Assembly (NCBI RefSeq): GCF_008761635.1
Contig: NZ_CP044344.1
Location: 62,001-126,000, forward strand
Origin: Nocardioides cynanchi
Lineage (GTDB): Bacteria; Actinomycetota; Actinomycetes; Propionibacteriales; Nocardioidaceae
Direction: 5' to 3'
DNA length: 64,000 nt
Shown here: positions 18,843 to 27,546 of the stretch, piece after piece
How positions within the stretch are numbered: the first letter of the stretch is position 1
Layout: each line of letters begins with the position of its first letter
Position numbers and translations under genes: made by a program
Notes under the pieces: generated by a model
The model's database searches: none
Told to the model about the DNA's origin: nothing
The model's input: only the letters and a program-made list of their open reading frames with translations

Positions 18843-19655
18843 GTGTCCCCGTTGTCCCTCGATGCGCCGATCGGGATCTTCGACTCCGGCTTCGGCGGCC
18901 TGACGGTGGCCAGGTCGGTGATCGACCAGCTGCCCCACGAGTCCCTGGTCTACCTCGGTGACACCGCCCGGCAGCCCTACGGCCAGAAGCCGATCGGCGA
19001 GGTCCGCGAGTACGCCCTCGAATGCCTCGACCACCTGGTGGCCCAGGGCGTGAAGGCGCTGGTCATCGCCTGCAACTCCGCCAGCGCGGCGATGCTGCGT
19101 GATGCCCGCGAGCGCTACGACGTACCGGTGGTCGAGGTGATCCTGCCGGCGACGCGTCGGGCCGTGGCGGCGACCCGCAACGGCCGGATCGGCGTGATCT
19201 GCACCCGTGCCACCGCCGACTCGCTGGCCTACGACGACGCGTTCGCCGCTGCGCCCCAGATCGAGCTCACGACCCGCGCCTGCCCGCGTTTCGTGGAGTT
19301 CGTCGAGGCCGGGGTGACCGGTGGGCAGGAGCTGCTCGCCGCGGCGCACGACTACCTCGACCCGCTCGTCGCCGCCGAGGTCGACACGGTGATCCTCGGT
19401 TGCACCCACTACCCCCTGCTCACGGGTGTCATCTCCTACGTCGTGGGCGACGAGGTGACGCTGGTCAGCAGTGCCGAGGAGTGCGCCAAGGACGTCTACA
19501 AGATGCTGGTCGGCCGTGACCTGATGCGCGACGGCGGCGACCCGTCGTACCACTTCCTGACCACCGGCGCGCCCGAGGAGTTCGAGCACATCGGCCGCCG
19601 CTTCCTGGGGCCTGAGCTCGCGATGGCCGCCCAGTTCGCCGGGGGCCTGCGATGA
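18843..19655 (+). CDS. murI: Glutamate racemase
   Basis: The 270-residue enzyme makes D-glutamate for peptidoglycan. Both catalytic cysteines are in place: [10 protein letters not shown] and [10 protein letters not shown]; the N-terminal [13 protein letters not shown] and [10 protein letters not shown] are diagnostic. GTG 18843 lies eight bases after TACCCT at 18829-18834, so leaderless initiation is likely. Its stop overlaps the phosphodiesterase start by four bases, the murI-Rv1339 arrangement of mycobacteria. Confidence 0.97.
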   Translation: MSPLSLDAPIGIFDSGFGGLTVARSVIDQLPHESLVYLGDTARQPYGQKPIGEVREYALECLDHLVAQGVKALVIACNSASAAMLRDARERYDVPVVEVILPATRRAVAATRNGRIGVICTRATADSLAYDDAFAAAPQIELTTRACPRFVEFVEAGVTGGQELLAAAHDYLDPLVAAEVDTVILGCTHYPLLTGVISYVVGDEVTLVSSAEECAKDVYKMLVGRDLMRDGGDPSYHFLTTGAPEEFEHIGRRFLGPELAMAAQFAGGLR

Positions 19656-20431
19656 GGCTGACCGTGATCGGCTGCTCGGGCTCCTTCGCCGGACCCGGCT
19701 CGGCAGCGAGCTGCTACCTGGTCGAGGCCGACGACGCCGACGGCCGCACCTGGCGGATCCTGCTCGACCTGGGCAGCGGCGCGCTGGGCGCCCTCCAGGA
19801 GTACGCCGACGCCGACGCGGTGGACGCCGTCTTCTTCAGCCACCTGCACCCGGACCACTGCCTGGACCTGTGCGGCTACTACGTGATGCGCAAGTACCAC
19901 CCCGGTGGCGCCCTGCCTCCGATCCCGGTCTGGGGACCGGCCGGCGTGGCGGCGCGGATGACGCGCGCCTACGACCTGGCCAACGAGGACGACATGTCAG
20001 GCGAGTTCGACTTCCACGAGTACGCCGACGGGTCCGCGGAGATCACGCCGGTCGAGATCGGCCCCTTCCTGGTCGAGCCGGTGCGGGTCGCGCATCCGGT
20101 GCCGGCGTACGCCGTCCGGGTGACCGCGGAGGGTCGCACGCTCGCCTACACCGGCGACACCGGCCCCTGCGACGCGCTCGACCGGTTGGCCGGTGGAGCC
20201 GACCTGCTCCTGGCGGAGGCGTCGTTCCACCACGGGGAGGCCAACCCGCCCGACGTCCACCTGACCGGGCACCAGGCCGGCCAGGTCGCCGCGCGCAACG
20301 AGGTGCCTCGACTCGTGATCACCCACGTCCCGCCGTGGTACGACGTCGACGCGATGGTGGCCGAAGCGCGACTCACCTGCGACGGCGAGGTCGTGGCCGC
20401 GGTGCCGGGCGCGTCGTACTCCATTTCGTGA
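19652..20431 (+). CDS. Metallo-beta-lactamase-fold cyclic-nucleotide phosphodiesterase-like protein
   Basis: The 259-residue protein has an MBL-fold metal site, [11 protein letters not shown], then YTGDTGPCD and a late ITHVPPWYD. It is the positional counterpart of M. tuberculosis Rv1339, reported as an atypical cAMP phosphodiesterase. Its metal motif resembles RNase Z, an alternative for distant homologues; synteny with murI and rph favours the phosphodiesterase group. A receiver-cyclase is encoded at 36110, so cyclic nucleotides are plausible substrates. Confidence 0.85.
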   Translation: MRLTVIGCSGSFAGPGSAASCYLVEADDADGRTWRILLDLGSGALGALQEYADADAVDAVFFSHLHPDHCLDLCGYYVMRKYHPGGALPPIPVWGPAGVAARMTRAYDLANEDDMSGEFDFHEYADGSAEITPVEIGPFLVEPVRVAHPVPAYAVRVTAEGRTLAYTGDTGPCDALDRLAGGADLLLAEASFHHGEANPPDVHLTGHQAGQVAARNEVPRLVITHVPPWYDVDAMVAEARLTCDGEVVAAVPGASYSIS

Positions 20432-20484
20432 CTCGGGGTCATCCCTGATCCCTCTGCCTCCCCCGATAGGGCAGGGTGGACCCC

Positions 20485-21408
20485 ATGATCAAGGTGGAAA
20501 GGCTCACTCGGGCCTACGGGAGTTTCATCGCAGTCGACGACATCAGCTTCGAGTGCGAGCCGGGGACGGTCACCGGCTTCCTCGGGCCCAACGGCGCGGG
20601 CAAGACCACGACGATGCGGGTCATGGTCGGGCTCACCCCGGCCAGCCACGGGGAGGTCACGATCGGGGGTCTGCACTACCGCGACATCCCCAACCCGGGT
20701 CGCCATGTCGGGGTCCTCCTCGACGCGTCCGCTCAGCACGCGGGCCGCACCGGCCGGGAGACCCTCGAGCTCGGGGCCCGCACCATGGGGCTGCCCGGGT
20801 CGCGGGTCGACGAGATGCTGGCCCTGGTCTCGCTCGACGCCAAGGAGGCCAAGCGCCGGGTCCGCAACTACTCACTCGGGATGAGGCAGCGGCTCGGCAT
20901 CGCCCACGCTCTCCTCGGCGACCCGACCGTGCTGATCCTCGACGAGCCGGCCAACGGCCTCGACCCCGCGGGCATCCGCTGGATGCGCGGCCTCCTCAAG
21001 GGGTACGCCGACAAGGGCGGCACCGTGCTGCTCTCCAGCCACCTCCTGCACGAGGTCGAGCAGATCGCCGACGAGATGATCCTGATCGGCAACGGCAAGA
21101 TCGTTGCCCGGGGCACCCGTCAGGAGCTGCTCGCGACCGCCACCGGGGGCGCGTCCACCACCCTGGTCACGTCTCTCGACAACGCCGCCCTCGACGCGGC
21201 CCTCACCGCCAAGGGCCTGCACACGACCCCGGCCGGAGCCGGGATCCGGGTCACCGCCGAGCCGGTCGACGTCGGACGCGTCGCCGCCGAGAAGTCCATC
21301 GTGCTCACCGACCTGCGCGCCGGGAACGAAGGCGGCCTCGAGGACCTGTTCCTCGAGCTGACCGCCGACACCCAGCGCGAGCCACTCCAGAGCGAGGTAT
21401 CCGCATGA
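20485..21408 (+). CDS. ABC transporter ATP-binding protein
   Basis: The 307-residue ATPase has Walker A GPNGAGKTTTM, an atypical signature NYSLGMRQRLGIA (consensus LSGGQ), Walker B VLILDEPANGLD and switch His LLSSHLLHE. The C-terminal 90 residues resemble the DrrA-like accessory domain. CAGGGT seven bases before ATG 20485 supports that start; GTG 20476 is an alternative. It overlaps the permease by four bases. The pair interrupts the otherwise conserved phosphodiesterase-rph order. Confidence 0.93.
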   Translation: MIKVERLTRAYGSFIAVDDISFECEPGTVTGFLGPNGAGKTTTMRVMVGLTPASHGEVTIGGLHYRDIPNPGRHVGVLLDASAQHAGRTGRETLELGARTMGLPGSRVDEMLALVSLDAKEAKRRVRNYSLGMRQRLGIAHALLGDPTVLILDEPANGLDPAGIRWMRGLLKGYADKGGTVLLSSHLLHEVEQIADEMILIGNGKIVARGTRQELLATATGGASTTLVTSLDNAALDAALTAKGLHTTPAGAGIRVTAEPVDVGRVAAEKSIVLTDLRAGNEGGLEDLFLELTADTQREPLQSEVSA

Positions 21409-22208
21409 CCACCACCGCCCCCGTCGGCCTCGACATCTCCGGCACCACGTCGATCCCGTTCTCGCGACTGTTCCGGGTCGAGCTGCGCAAGACAGTCGAC
21501 ACCCGAGCCGGCCGCTGGTTGGTCGGCATCACCATCGGGGCCGCGCTGCTGGCCGAGGGGATCTTCCTCGCCGTGGTCGCGACGCACAGCGACGCGACCG
21601 CGCAGTACGGCGACTTCGTGGGCGCCGCAGCCTTCGTGTCCTCGATCCTGCTACCGGTCGTCGGCATCATGCTGGTGACCAGCGAGTGGAGCCAGCGCAC
21701 GGCGATGACGACCTTCACCCTGGAGCCGCGACGGATGCGGATCGTGGTCGCCAAGCTGCTGGCGGGGGTCACCCTGACCGCGTTCGTGATCGCGTTCGCG
21801 TTGGTGGTAGGCCTGGTCTGCAACCTCCTGTACGGCGCCCTCCAGAGCCACCAGAGCATCGACTGGACGTTCGGTTGGTCGGGTTTCGCGGGCTTCGTGA
21901 TCAACCAGACGTTCGCAATGCTGGGCGGCTTCGCCCTGGCCTGCCTGCTCCTGAACACCCCCGCCGCGATCGTGGTCTTCTTCATCTACAAGTGGGTGCT
22001 CCCGGGGCTGTTCGCGCTCGGCGCCGCCCTGATGTCGTGGTTCAACTCGCTCGTGGGCTGGATCGACTTCCAGGCCGCCCAGAACGAGCTCTACGACATG
22101 CCCCTGACCGGGACCCAGTGGGCCCATCTGGCGGTGAGTGGGTTCATCTGGCTCGTGATCCCGCTCGCGATCGGGATCTGGCGGATCCGGCGGGCCGAGG
22201 TCAAGTAG
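21405..22208 (+). CDS. ABC-2 type transporter permease
   Basis: The 267-residue membrane protein has about six hydrophobic segments (for example VGITIGAALLAEGIFLAVVA, AFVIAFALVVGLVCNLLYG, LAVSGFIWLVIPLAIGIW). The sequence SEWSQRTAMTTFTLEPRR after the second segment is typical of ABC-2 permeases related to drug, bacteriocin or sodium exporters. It is coupled to the ATPase by an ATGA-type overlap. Substrate is unknown. Confidence 0.9.
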   Translation: MTTTAPVGLDISGTTSIPFSRLFRVELRKTVDTRAGRWLVGITIGAALLAEGIFLAVVATHSDATAQYGDFVGAAAFVSSILLPVVGIMLVTSEWSQRTAMTTFTLEPRRMRIVVAKLLAGVTLTAFVIAFALVVGLVCNLLYGALQSHQSIDWTFGWSGFAGFVINQTFAMLGGFALACLLLNTPAAIVVFFIYKWVLPGLFALGAALMSWFNSLVGWIDFQAAQNELYDMPLTGTQWAHLAVSGFIWLVIPLAIGIWRIRRAEVK

Positions 22209-22227
22209 GGGTCACTAGGGTCGGGGC

Positions 22228-22971
22228 ATGAACGCCCCCCGACCCGACAGCCCTGCCCGCAGTGACGGCCGCGCCGACGACGCTCTGCGCCACATCACGA
22301 TCACCCGCCACTGGCTCGACCACGCCGCCGGCTCGGTGCTGGTCGAGTTCGGCCGGACCCGCGTGCTCTGCGCGGCCTCGGCCACCGAGGGCGTGCCCCG
22401 GTGGCGGAAGGGCTCCGGGCTCGGCTGGGTGACCGCGGAGTACGCCATGCTCCCGGCCGCCACCAACACCCGCTCGGACCGCGAGTCGGTCCGCGGCAGG
22501 ATCGGTGGCCGGACCCACGAGATCTCCCGGCTGATCGGGCGCTCGCTGCGGGCGGTGGTCGACTACAAGGCGCTCGGCGAGAACACCATCGTCCTGGACT
22601 GCGACGTCCTCCAGGCCGACGGCGGCACCCGCACCGCCGCGATCACCGGGGCGTACGTCGCGCTGGCCGACGCGGTGACCCACCTGCGGGCCCGCGGGGC
22701 GCTGAAGGGCGAGCCGCTGACCGACTCGGTCGCGGCGGTCAGCGTCGGCATCATCGACGGATCGCCGCGCCTGGACCTGCACTACGACGACGACGTCCGC
22801 GCCGAGACCGACATGAACGTCGTGATGACCGGCTCCGGCTCGTTCGTCGAGGTCCAGGGCACCGCCGAGGGCGCGCCGTTCGACCGCGCCGAGCTCGACG
22901 CGCTGCTCGACCTCGCTGCCGGTGGCTGCGCCGAGCTGACCCGGCTCCAGCGGGTCGCGCTGGAGAGTTAG
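22228..22971 (+). CDS. rph: Ribonuclease PH
   Basis: The 247-residue phosphorolytic exonuclease trims tRNA 3' ends. Diagnostic motifs are [12 protein letters not shown], the RNA-binding stretch [25 protein letters not shown] with RIGRSLRA-like [10 protein letters not shown], and [22 protein letters not shown] lies six bases before the ATG. The gene directly precedes rdgB, a widespread pairing. Confidence 0.97.
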   Translation: MNAPRPDSPARSDGRADDALRHITITRHWLDHAAGSVLVEFGRTRVLCAASATEGVPRWRKGSGLGWVTAEYAMLPAATNTRSDRESVRGRIGGRTHEISRLIGRSLRAVVDYKALGENTIVLDCDVLQADGGTRTAAITGAYVALADAVTHLRARGALKGEPLTDSVAAVSVGIIDGSPRLDLHYDDDVRAETDMNVVMTGSGSFVEVQGTAEGAPFDRAELDALLDLAAGGCAELTRLQRVALES

Positions 22972-22974
22972 CCG

Positions 22975-23610
22975 GTGGGCGAGTCGGTGCGGGTGTTCCT
23001 GGCGTCGCGCAACCCCAAGAAGCTGCTCGAGATGCGCCGGATCCTGGAGGCCCACCTGCCCGGCGTCGAGGTGCTCGGCCTCGACGACGTCGCGCCGTAC
23101 GACGAGCCGGTCGAGGACCAGCCGACGTTCGTCGGCAACGCCACCCTGAAGGCGCGGGCCGGGCTGGCCGCGACGGGGCTGCCGAGCGTCGCCGACGACA
23201 GCGGCCTGTGCGTCGACGCCCTGAACGGGATGCCCGGAGTGCTCTCGGCCCGCTGGTCGGGGCCGCCCAAGGACGACGGCCGCAACAACGCCCTGCTCCT
23301 CGACCAGCTCCACGACGTTCCCGACGACCGTCGTGGCGCCCACTTCGCGTGCGCCGTGGCCTTCTGCGCGCCGCCGAGCGCCGGTCGCCCGGAGGGTGCC
23401 GAGCTGGTCGTGGAGGGCCGGATGGACGGCCGGGTGATCCGCGAGACCCGGGGGGGCGGCGGGTTCGGGTACGACGTCCTGTTCGAGGCCGTCGAGTTCC
23501 CTGGACGGACCACCGCCGAGCTCGATGCCGCCGACAAGGACTCCGTCTCGCACCGCGGCCGGGCCCTGCGCGAGATCGCCCCGCAGATCGCCGACCTGCT
23601 GACCCCTTGA
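22975..23610 (+). CDS. rdgB: dITP/XTP pyrophosphatase
   Basis: The 211-residue Ham1-family enzyme removes non-canonical purine nucleoside triphosphates. Motifs: LASRNPKKLLEM, EDQPTFVGNATLKA, VADDSGLCVDAL, GGGGFGYDVLFE and the C-terminal SHRGRALRE. GTG 22975 is three bases after the rph stop; GTG 22987 would still keep the fold. It is probably cotranscribed with rph. Confidence 0.95.
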   Translation: MGESVRVFLASRNPKKLLEMRRILEAHLPGVEVLGLDDVAPYDEPVEDQPTFVGNATLKARAGLAATGLPSVADDSGLCVDALNGMPGVLSARWSGPPKDDGRNNALLLDQLHDVPDDRRGAHFACAVAFCAPPSAGRPEGAELVVEGRMDGRVIRETRGGGGFGYDVLFEAVEFPGRTTAELDAADKDSVSHRGRALREIAPQIADLLTP

Positions 23611-23670
23611 GCCGGGCCACCGGTCCTGGGCGGCGCCGCCCCGGCGGGCTGGGTCGTCGGAAGGCCCGGA

Positions 23671-23739
23671 CTTCCCAGCCGAAATCGTCGCCTCTCGGCC
23701 GGAATTTCGGCTGGGAAGCGACGGTTTCACCGGTGAACC
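23671..23739. repeat. Two extragenic palindromes between rdgB and the UAG tRNA
   Basis: CTTCCCAGCCGAAAT (23671-23685) is exactly mirrored at 23704-23718. It is followed by TTCACCGGTGAA (23726-23737), a perfect 12-bp palindrome extended by GG and CC. No gene is visible in 23611-23798. The first could end rph-rdgB transcription from the left or tRNA transcription from the right; the density of dyads suggests a repetitive extragenic element. Confidence 0.75.
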
Positions 23740-23798
23740 GGGGAAAGCTTCTCCCCGACCCGCCGATCGGCGTGGAGTCGCGGGGGAGTGGGCCGGTG

Positions 23799-23871
23799 TG
23801 CGCTCGGAGAGATTCGAACTCTCACTGGACGGCACCTAAAGCCGTTGCCTCTGCCATTGGGCTACGAGCGC
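23799..23871 (-). tRNA. Class I (short variable loop) tRNA with UAG anticodon
   Basis: The minus strand folds as a full 73-base cloverleaf: acceptor GCGCTCG/CGAGCGC, D stem GCC/GGC, anticodon arm ACGGC-TTTAGGT-GCCGT, five-base variable loop CCAGT, T arm GAGAG-TTCGAAT-CTCTC, discriminator A. Loop position gives anticodon UAG, reading CUA leucine. Bacterial tRNA-Leu normally has a long variable arm, which is absent here. CCA is not encoded. Ten 5' bases overlap the end of the MFS gene. A canonical leucine role is doubtful. Confidence 0.85.
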
Positions 23872-25184
23872 GAGGGGGTCGTGCCGGGCAAGTCTAGAGA
23901 GGCGGCGGCCGACGCCCGGGCGGTGGCGCCGTCCAGGGTGGCGAGCATGAGCAGCCCGGCCACGACGTACCCGACGCCCTGGACGGCCAGGACCGGCATG
24001 ATCCCGACCGACCCACCGAGCAGCCCGGCCCCGAGGGAGCCGAGCACCACGGTGACCGACGACGCCAGGGAGCCGAGCGCGAACACCCGGCCGCGCTCGG
24101 CGTCCACGGTGTGCCGCTGGAACAGGGTCTGGAGGCCGGCCACGGTCACCGCGCCGGGCAGGCCGACCACGATCATCCCGACGGCCGCCGGCCAGGGCGA
24201 GACCAGGAGCAGCGGATAGAGGAAGATCGCCAGGTCCACCAGCCCGAACGCCACGGCACCGGCGCCGAGCATCACCGCCGGCGACCAGCGGGACCCGAGG
24301 CTGGCCACCAGGAAGCCGCCGACGATCCCCCCGATCGCCTGCACGCCGCTGATCTGCCCGTAGACCTGGGCGCCGCCGTGCAGCACCTCGCGGACGTAGG
24401 GCGCGAACAGCGTGCCCATGATCCCCTCGCCGGTGCTCGTGATCAGCGTGAAGACCAGCAACATCCGGATCACCGGCGAGCGCCAGGTGGCGCGGAGCCC
24501 GGTCCGCCACTCCTCGGCCAGCCCGGCGAGCCGGCTACGGACGACGTCGGTGGGGTCGTCGGACGACGCGTCGAGGGGCCGGCCCGAGGTGCGGATCCGA
24601 GAGACCAGGAACGCCGCCAGCAGGAAGGTGACCGCGTCCGCGGCGGCGATCGCGGTGATGCCCCCGAGGGCAGCGGTCACGCCACCCAGCCCGGAGCCGA
24701 GGAGGCGGGCCAGGTTGCGGACCTGGCCGTTCAGCCCGTTCGCCGCGACGAGGTCCTCGTCGGCCACGACCCGGGGCAGCAGGGCCTGCTCGGCCGGGGC
24801 GAAGAAGACCTCCACGACCGACTCCGCGGCCAGCACGACGTACACGAGCCAGATCCGGTGCGCCCCCGAGACCAGCAGCAGGGGGAGCAGGCCGACCGCC
24901 AGCACGAGGTTGGCGACCACCATGGTCCGCTTGCGGTCCCACCTGTCCACGAAGACCCCGGCGATGCTGCCCACCACCACCTGCGGGACGAACGACGAGA
25001 GCAGGGTGGCGGCCGACGCCAGCGTGGAGCCGGTGAGGGCGTAGACCGAGTAGGCGAGACCGATGCCCAGCAGCCAGTCGCCGGTCATCGAGACCAGCCC
25101 GGCTCCGAGCAGGAACCTCAGGTCGGGCACGCTCCGGAGCAGGCGTCCCGGAGCGCGCAGGTCGATCCAAGGCTGTGACGGCAT
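23862..25184 (-). CDS. MFS transporter (DHA3-like)
   Basis: The 440-residue protein has 12 hydrophobic segments and the MFS cytoplasmic signature FVDRWDRKRTMVVAN after helix 2. LLSSFVPQVVVGSIAG and LLPRVVADEDLVAANGLNGQVRNLARLLG place it with DHA3-type drug exporters related to MefA and Tap. Its TAG stop is inside the 5' part of the UAG tRNA on the same strand. An 11-base inverted repeat overlaps the start codon, so dedicated repression is likely. Confidence 0.92.
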   Translation of the reverse strand: MPSQPWIDLRAPGRLLRSVPDLRFLLGAGLVSMTGDWLLGIGLAYSVYALTGSTLASAATLLSSFVPQVVVGSIAGVFVDRWDRKRTMVVANLVLAVGLLPLLLVSGAHRIWLVYVVLAAESVVEVFFAPAEQALLPRVVADEDLVAANGLNGQVRNLARLLGSGLGGVTAALGGITAIAAADAVTFLLAAFLVSRIRTSGRPLDASSDDPTDVVRSRLAGLAEEWRTGLRATWRSPVIRMLLVFTLITSTGEGIMGTLFAPYVREVLHGGAQVYGQISGVQAIGGIVGGFLVASLGSRWSPAVMLGAGAVAFGLVDLAIFLYPLLLVSPWPAAVGMIVVGLPGAVTVAGLQTLFQRHTVDAERGRVFALGSLASSVTVVLGSLGAGLLGGSVGIMPVLAVQGVGYVVAGLLMLATLDGATARASAAASLDLPGTTPSRS

Positions 25185-25220
25185 TGTGACACCGTACAGA
25201 CGTCACTGTGGTGTCGCAAT
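25183..25220. promoter_or_regulatory. Operator overlapping the MFS start codon
   Basis: ATTGTGACACC at 25183-25193 is mirrored by GGTGTCGCAAT at 25210-25220 with one mismatch. The left arm includes part of the ATG at 25182-25184, so a bound repressor would cover the start. No regulator gene is adjacent. Function is inferred from symmetry and position. Confidence 0.5.
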
Positions 25221-25235
25221 GGTGCGGGCGTGATG

Positions 25236-25703
25236 TCAGGCCAGCTTCAGGTCCCGACGCAGCTTGGCGACGTGGCCGGTGGCCTTGACGTTGTACTGCG
25301 CGAGCTCGATCCGGCCCTCCTCGTCGACCACGAAGGTGGAGCGGAGCACGCCCTCGACGGGCTTGCCGTACAGCTTCTTCTCGCCGAACGCGCCGTACTC
25401 CTTCATCACCGCGCGGTCGGCGTCCGAGAGCAGGGTGATCGTGAGCGAGTCGCGGGCCCGGAACTTCGCGAGCTTCGCGGGGGCGTCCGGCGAGATGCCC
25501 AGCACCTCGTAGCCGGCGCCCTTGAGCGAGGACAGCGAGTCGGTGAAGTCGCAGGCCTGCGTGGTGCAACCGGGGGTCATCGCCGCGGGGTAGAAGTACA
25601 CGATCACCTTGTGTCCGCGCAGGCCGGACAGGCTGACGGTGGAGCCGTCGTCGGAGGGCAGCGTGAAGTCGGGAGCCGGGTCACCGGGAGAGAGTCGGGT
25701 CAT
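25236..25703 (-). CDS. bcp: Thioredoxin-dependent thiol peroxidase (Bcp/PrxQ)
   Basis: The 155-residue peroxiredoxin has the peroxidatic Cys in PAAMTPGCTTQACDF, with the resolving Cys five residues later as in PrxQ enzymes, and KVIVYFYP before it. It reduces hydroperoxides using thioredoxin. TAGAGT at 25711-25716 is seven bases before the ATG, supporting this start over the longer frame. Confidence 0.95.
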   Translation of the reverse strand: MTRLSPGDPAPDFTLPSDDGSTVSLSGLRGHKVIVYFYPAAMTPGCTTQACDFTDSLSSLKGAGYEVLGISPDAPAKLAKFRARDSLTITLLSDADRAVMKEYGAFGEKKLYGKPVEGVLRSTFVVDEEGRIELAQYNVKATGHVAKLRRDLKLA

Positions 25704-25746
25704 GGCCCGCACTCTAGGAGGTCGGGGCGGTTGGTAGCCTTCGCGC

Positions 25747-25998
25747 GTGACCAAGGAGACGACCCCGCTCGAGCTCGAGATGGAAGCGACCCGCGAGCGC
25801 CTGGCCAGCACCATCGACCAGCTCGTCCACCGCGCCAGCCCGAAGACCATCGCCAAGCGCGAGCTCACCTCCATGAAGGGCTACTTCGTCGATCTCCAGA
25901 CCGGTCAGCCCCGCACCGACAACATCCTCAAGGTCGCCGGCGGCGTCCTGGGTGTGGTCGTGCTGTTCGCCGTGGTCCGCAAGGTCGCCTCGGACTAG
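25747..25998 (+). CDS. DUF3618 family protein
   Basis: The 83-residue protein has a helical N-terminal part (MEATRERLASTIDQLVHRAS) typical of DUF3618 and a C-terminal membrane helix VAGGVLGVVVLFAVVRKV. The family is actinobacterial and uncharacterised; many members are small membrane-anchored proteins. GTG 25747 is six bases after TAGCCT. It ends six bases before the GroES-like gene. Confidence 0.88.
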   Translation: MTKETTPLELEMEATRERLASTIDQLVHRASPKTIAKRELTSMKGYFVDLQTGQPRTDNILKVAGGVLGVVVLFAVVRKVASD

Positions 25999-26004
25999 GT
26001 GCCG

Positions 26005-26340
26005 ATGGCCACGAAGGTGCCCGACAAGCTGCCGATCAAGATGCTGCACGACCGGATCCTGGTCGAGGTGGACCGCGAGAGCGGTGAACGGCGTTCCTCC
26101 GGCGGCATCGTGATCCCGGCGACGGCCGCGATGGGCGCTCGTCGGCTGGTCTGGTCGCGGGTGGTCGCCGCCGGACCGCACGCTCGCTCGGTCCAGGTGG
26201 ACGACCGGGTGCTGTTCGACCCCGAGGACAAGGCCGAGGTCGAGGTCCAGGGTGAGACGTACGTCGTGATGCGCGAGCGCGACGTCCATGCGGTGGCCGC
26301 GGACCGCCTCGGCGACGAGTCGGCCGGTCTCTACCTCTAG
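26005..26340 (+). CDS. GroES-like co-chaperone family protein
   Basis: The 111-residue Cpn10-fold protein contains KMLHDRILVEVD, SSGGIVIPATA (the mobile-loop region) and a closing ETYVVMRERDVHAV. It differs from the housekeeping GroES in its N-terminal MATKVPDKLPI and its C-terminal tail, and no groEL is adjacent, so it is a GroES paralogue of uncertain partner. ATG 26005 is preferred; GTG 25999 is in frame. The end overlaps the nickel transporter by four bases. Confidence 0.87.
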   Translation: MATKVPDKLPIKMLHDRILVEVDRESGERRSSGGIVIPATAAMGARRLVWSRVVAAGPHARSVQVDDRVLFDPEDKAEVEVQGETYVVMRERDVHAVAADRLGDESAGLYL

Positions 26341-27482
26341 CCGGACAGGTCGGAGGACCAACGCTCCTCGATGCGCCCGAAGCGCCAGACCGCCAGCGCC
26401 ACCACCCAGGTGACCACGAAGAGCCCGACGATGCCGTAGCCGGCATAGTCCAGCGGGATCGACGCGATCGCCGCCAGCGGCCCGGAGCTGATGCCGGCCT
26501 CGTGGACCAGAACGCTGAGCAGCTCGATGGTCCCGATGATCAGGGCCACGGCCACCGAGATGCTGGTGATCGTGATGTTGTAGAAGACCTTGCGGACCGG
26601 GCGTGAGAACGCCCAGCCGTAGGCGACGTTCATGAAGACACCGTCGACCGTGTCGGCCAGGCACATGCCCGCCGCGAACAGGATCGGCAGCACGAGGATC
26701 GCGTAGAAGGGCAGGTTGAACGCCGCGGCCCCGCCGGCCATCACGAGCAGGCCGACCTCGGTTGCGGTGTCGAAGCCGAGCCCGAAGAGCACCCCGATCG
26801 GGTAGATGTGCCAGGGCTTGCGGACGCCCCGGGTGAGACCACCGAGGATGCGGTTCATGAAGCCCCGGTTGTTCAGGTGCTCCTCGAGCTGCGCCTCGTC
26901 GTACACGCCACGCCGCATCTCCCGGAAGACCCGGATGATGCCGAGCAGGACCGCGAGGTTGAGCAGGCCGAGGACCCACAGGAAGACCCCGGAGACCCCG
27001 GCGCCGATCTCGCCCGCGGCCGAGTGCAGCGTCGAGCCGCCGTCGGTGACCGGGCCGACCACGGCCTTCACGCCCAAGGACAGCAGCAGGGCCAGCGCGA
27101 AGACGATGGTGGAGTGCCCCAGGGAGAACCAGAAGCCGAGCGAGAGCGGCTTGCGGCCGGCGTCGTCGGCGAGGAGCTTGCGCGTCGCGTTGTCGACCGC
27201 CGCGATGTGGTCGGCGTCGAACGCGTGTCGCAGCCCGAACGTGTAGGCCAGCACCCCGACCCCGACGGTGAAGACCGGATGGTCGCCACCGATCCGGAAG
27301 TGCTGGGGTGCGACGATCCCGCACAGGATGCCGATGCCGGCCACGTGCAGGAACACGATGAACGCACCCATGCCCCACAGCGCGCGCCGGTCGGCGGCGG
27401 TCAGGCTGGCGCGGAACCGGGTCAGGGCGCGCTCCGACCGGACGCCGGGTTCGGTCAGGGTCGGGGCCACCCACCGATTCAA
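26337..27482 (-). CDS. Nickel/cobalt transporter, NiCoT family
   Basis: The 381-residue permease has about eight membrane helices and the NiCoT signatures RHAFDADHIAAVDN, LGFWFSLGHSTIVFALAL, LFGLGFDTATEVGLL and GMCLADTVDGVFMNVAYGWA. It imports Ni(II) or Co(II). The perfect Nur box upstream argues for nickel. The start is drawn at TTG 27482; GTG 27470 is an alternative four codons in. Confidence 0.95.
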   Translation of the reverse strand: MNRWVAPTLTEPGVRSERALTRFRASLTAADRRALWGMGAFIVFLHVAGIGILCGIVAPQHFRIGGDHPVFTVGVGVLAYTFGLRHAFDADHIAAVDNATRKLLADDAGRKPLSLGFWFSLGHSTIVFALALLLSLGVKAVVGPVTDGGSTLHSAAGEIGAGVSGVFLWVLGLLNLAVLLGIIRVFREMRRGVYDEAQLEEHLNNRGFMNRILGGLTRGVRKPWHIYPIGVLFGLGFDTATEVGLLVMAGGAAAFNLPFYAILVLPILFAAGMCLADTVDGVFMNVAYGWAFSRPVRKVFYNITITSISVAVALIIGTIELLSVLVHEAGISSGPLAAIASIPLDYAGYGIVGLFVVTWVVALAVWRFGRIEERWSSDLSG

Positions 27483-27485
27483 TCG

Positions 27486-27530
27486 CGAATGATCCCTTGT
27501 TGCAAGTGGCTTGCAACAAGGGATCGTTCG
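27486..27530. promoter_or_regulatory. Nur box within a 45-bp palindrome upstream of the nickel transporter
   Basis: TTGCAA-N5-TTGCAA at 27500-27516 matches the published Nur (nickel-responsive Fur-family) box of Streptomyces exactly. It lies in a larger symmetric element: GATCCCTTGTTGCAAG (27491-27506) is perfectly mirrored at 27510-27525, and 21-base arms with one mismatch reach 27486 and 27530. It is just upstream of the NiCoT start, so nickel-dependent repression is the natural reading. Confidence 0.85.
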
Positions 27531-27546
27531 CAGCGTGTTCAGGCGG

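Noticed and set aside
23799-23871. Ordinary tRNA-Leu
   Set aside because: The anticodon fits but the long variable arm of leucine tRNAs is absent; kept as an atypical tRNA.
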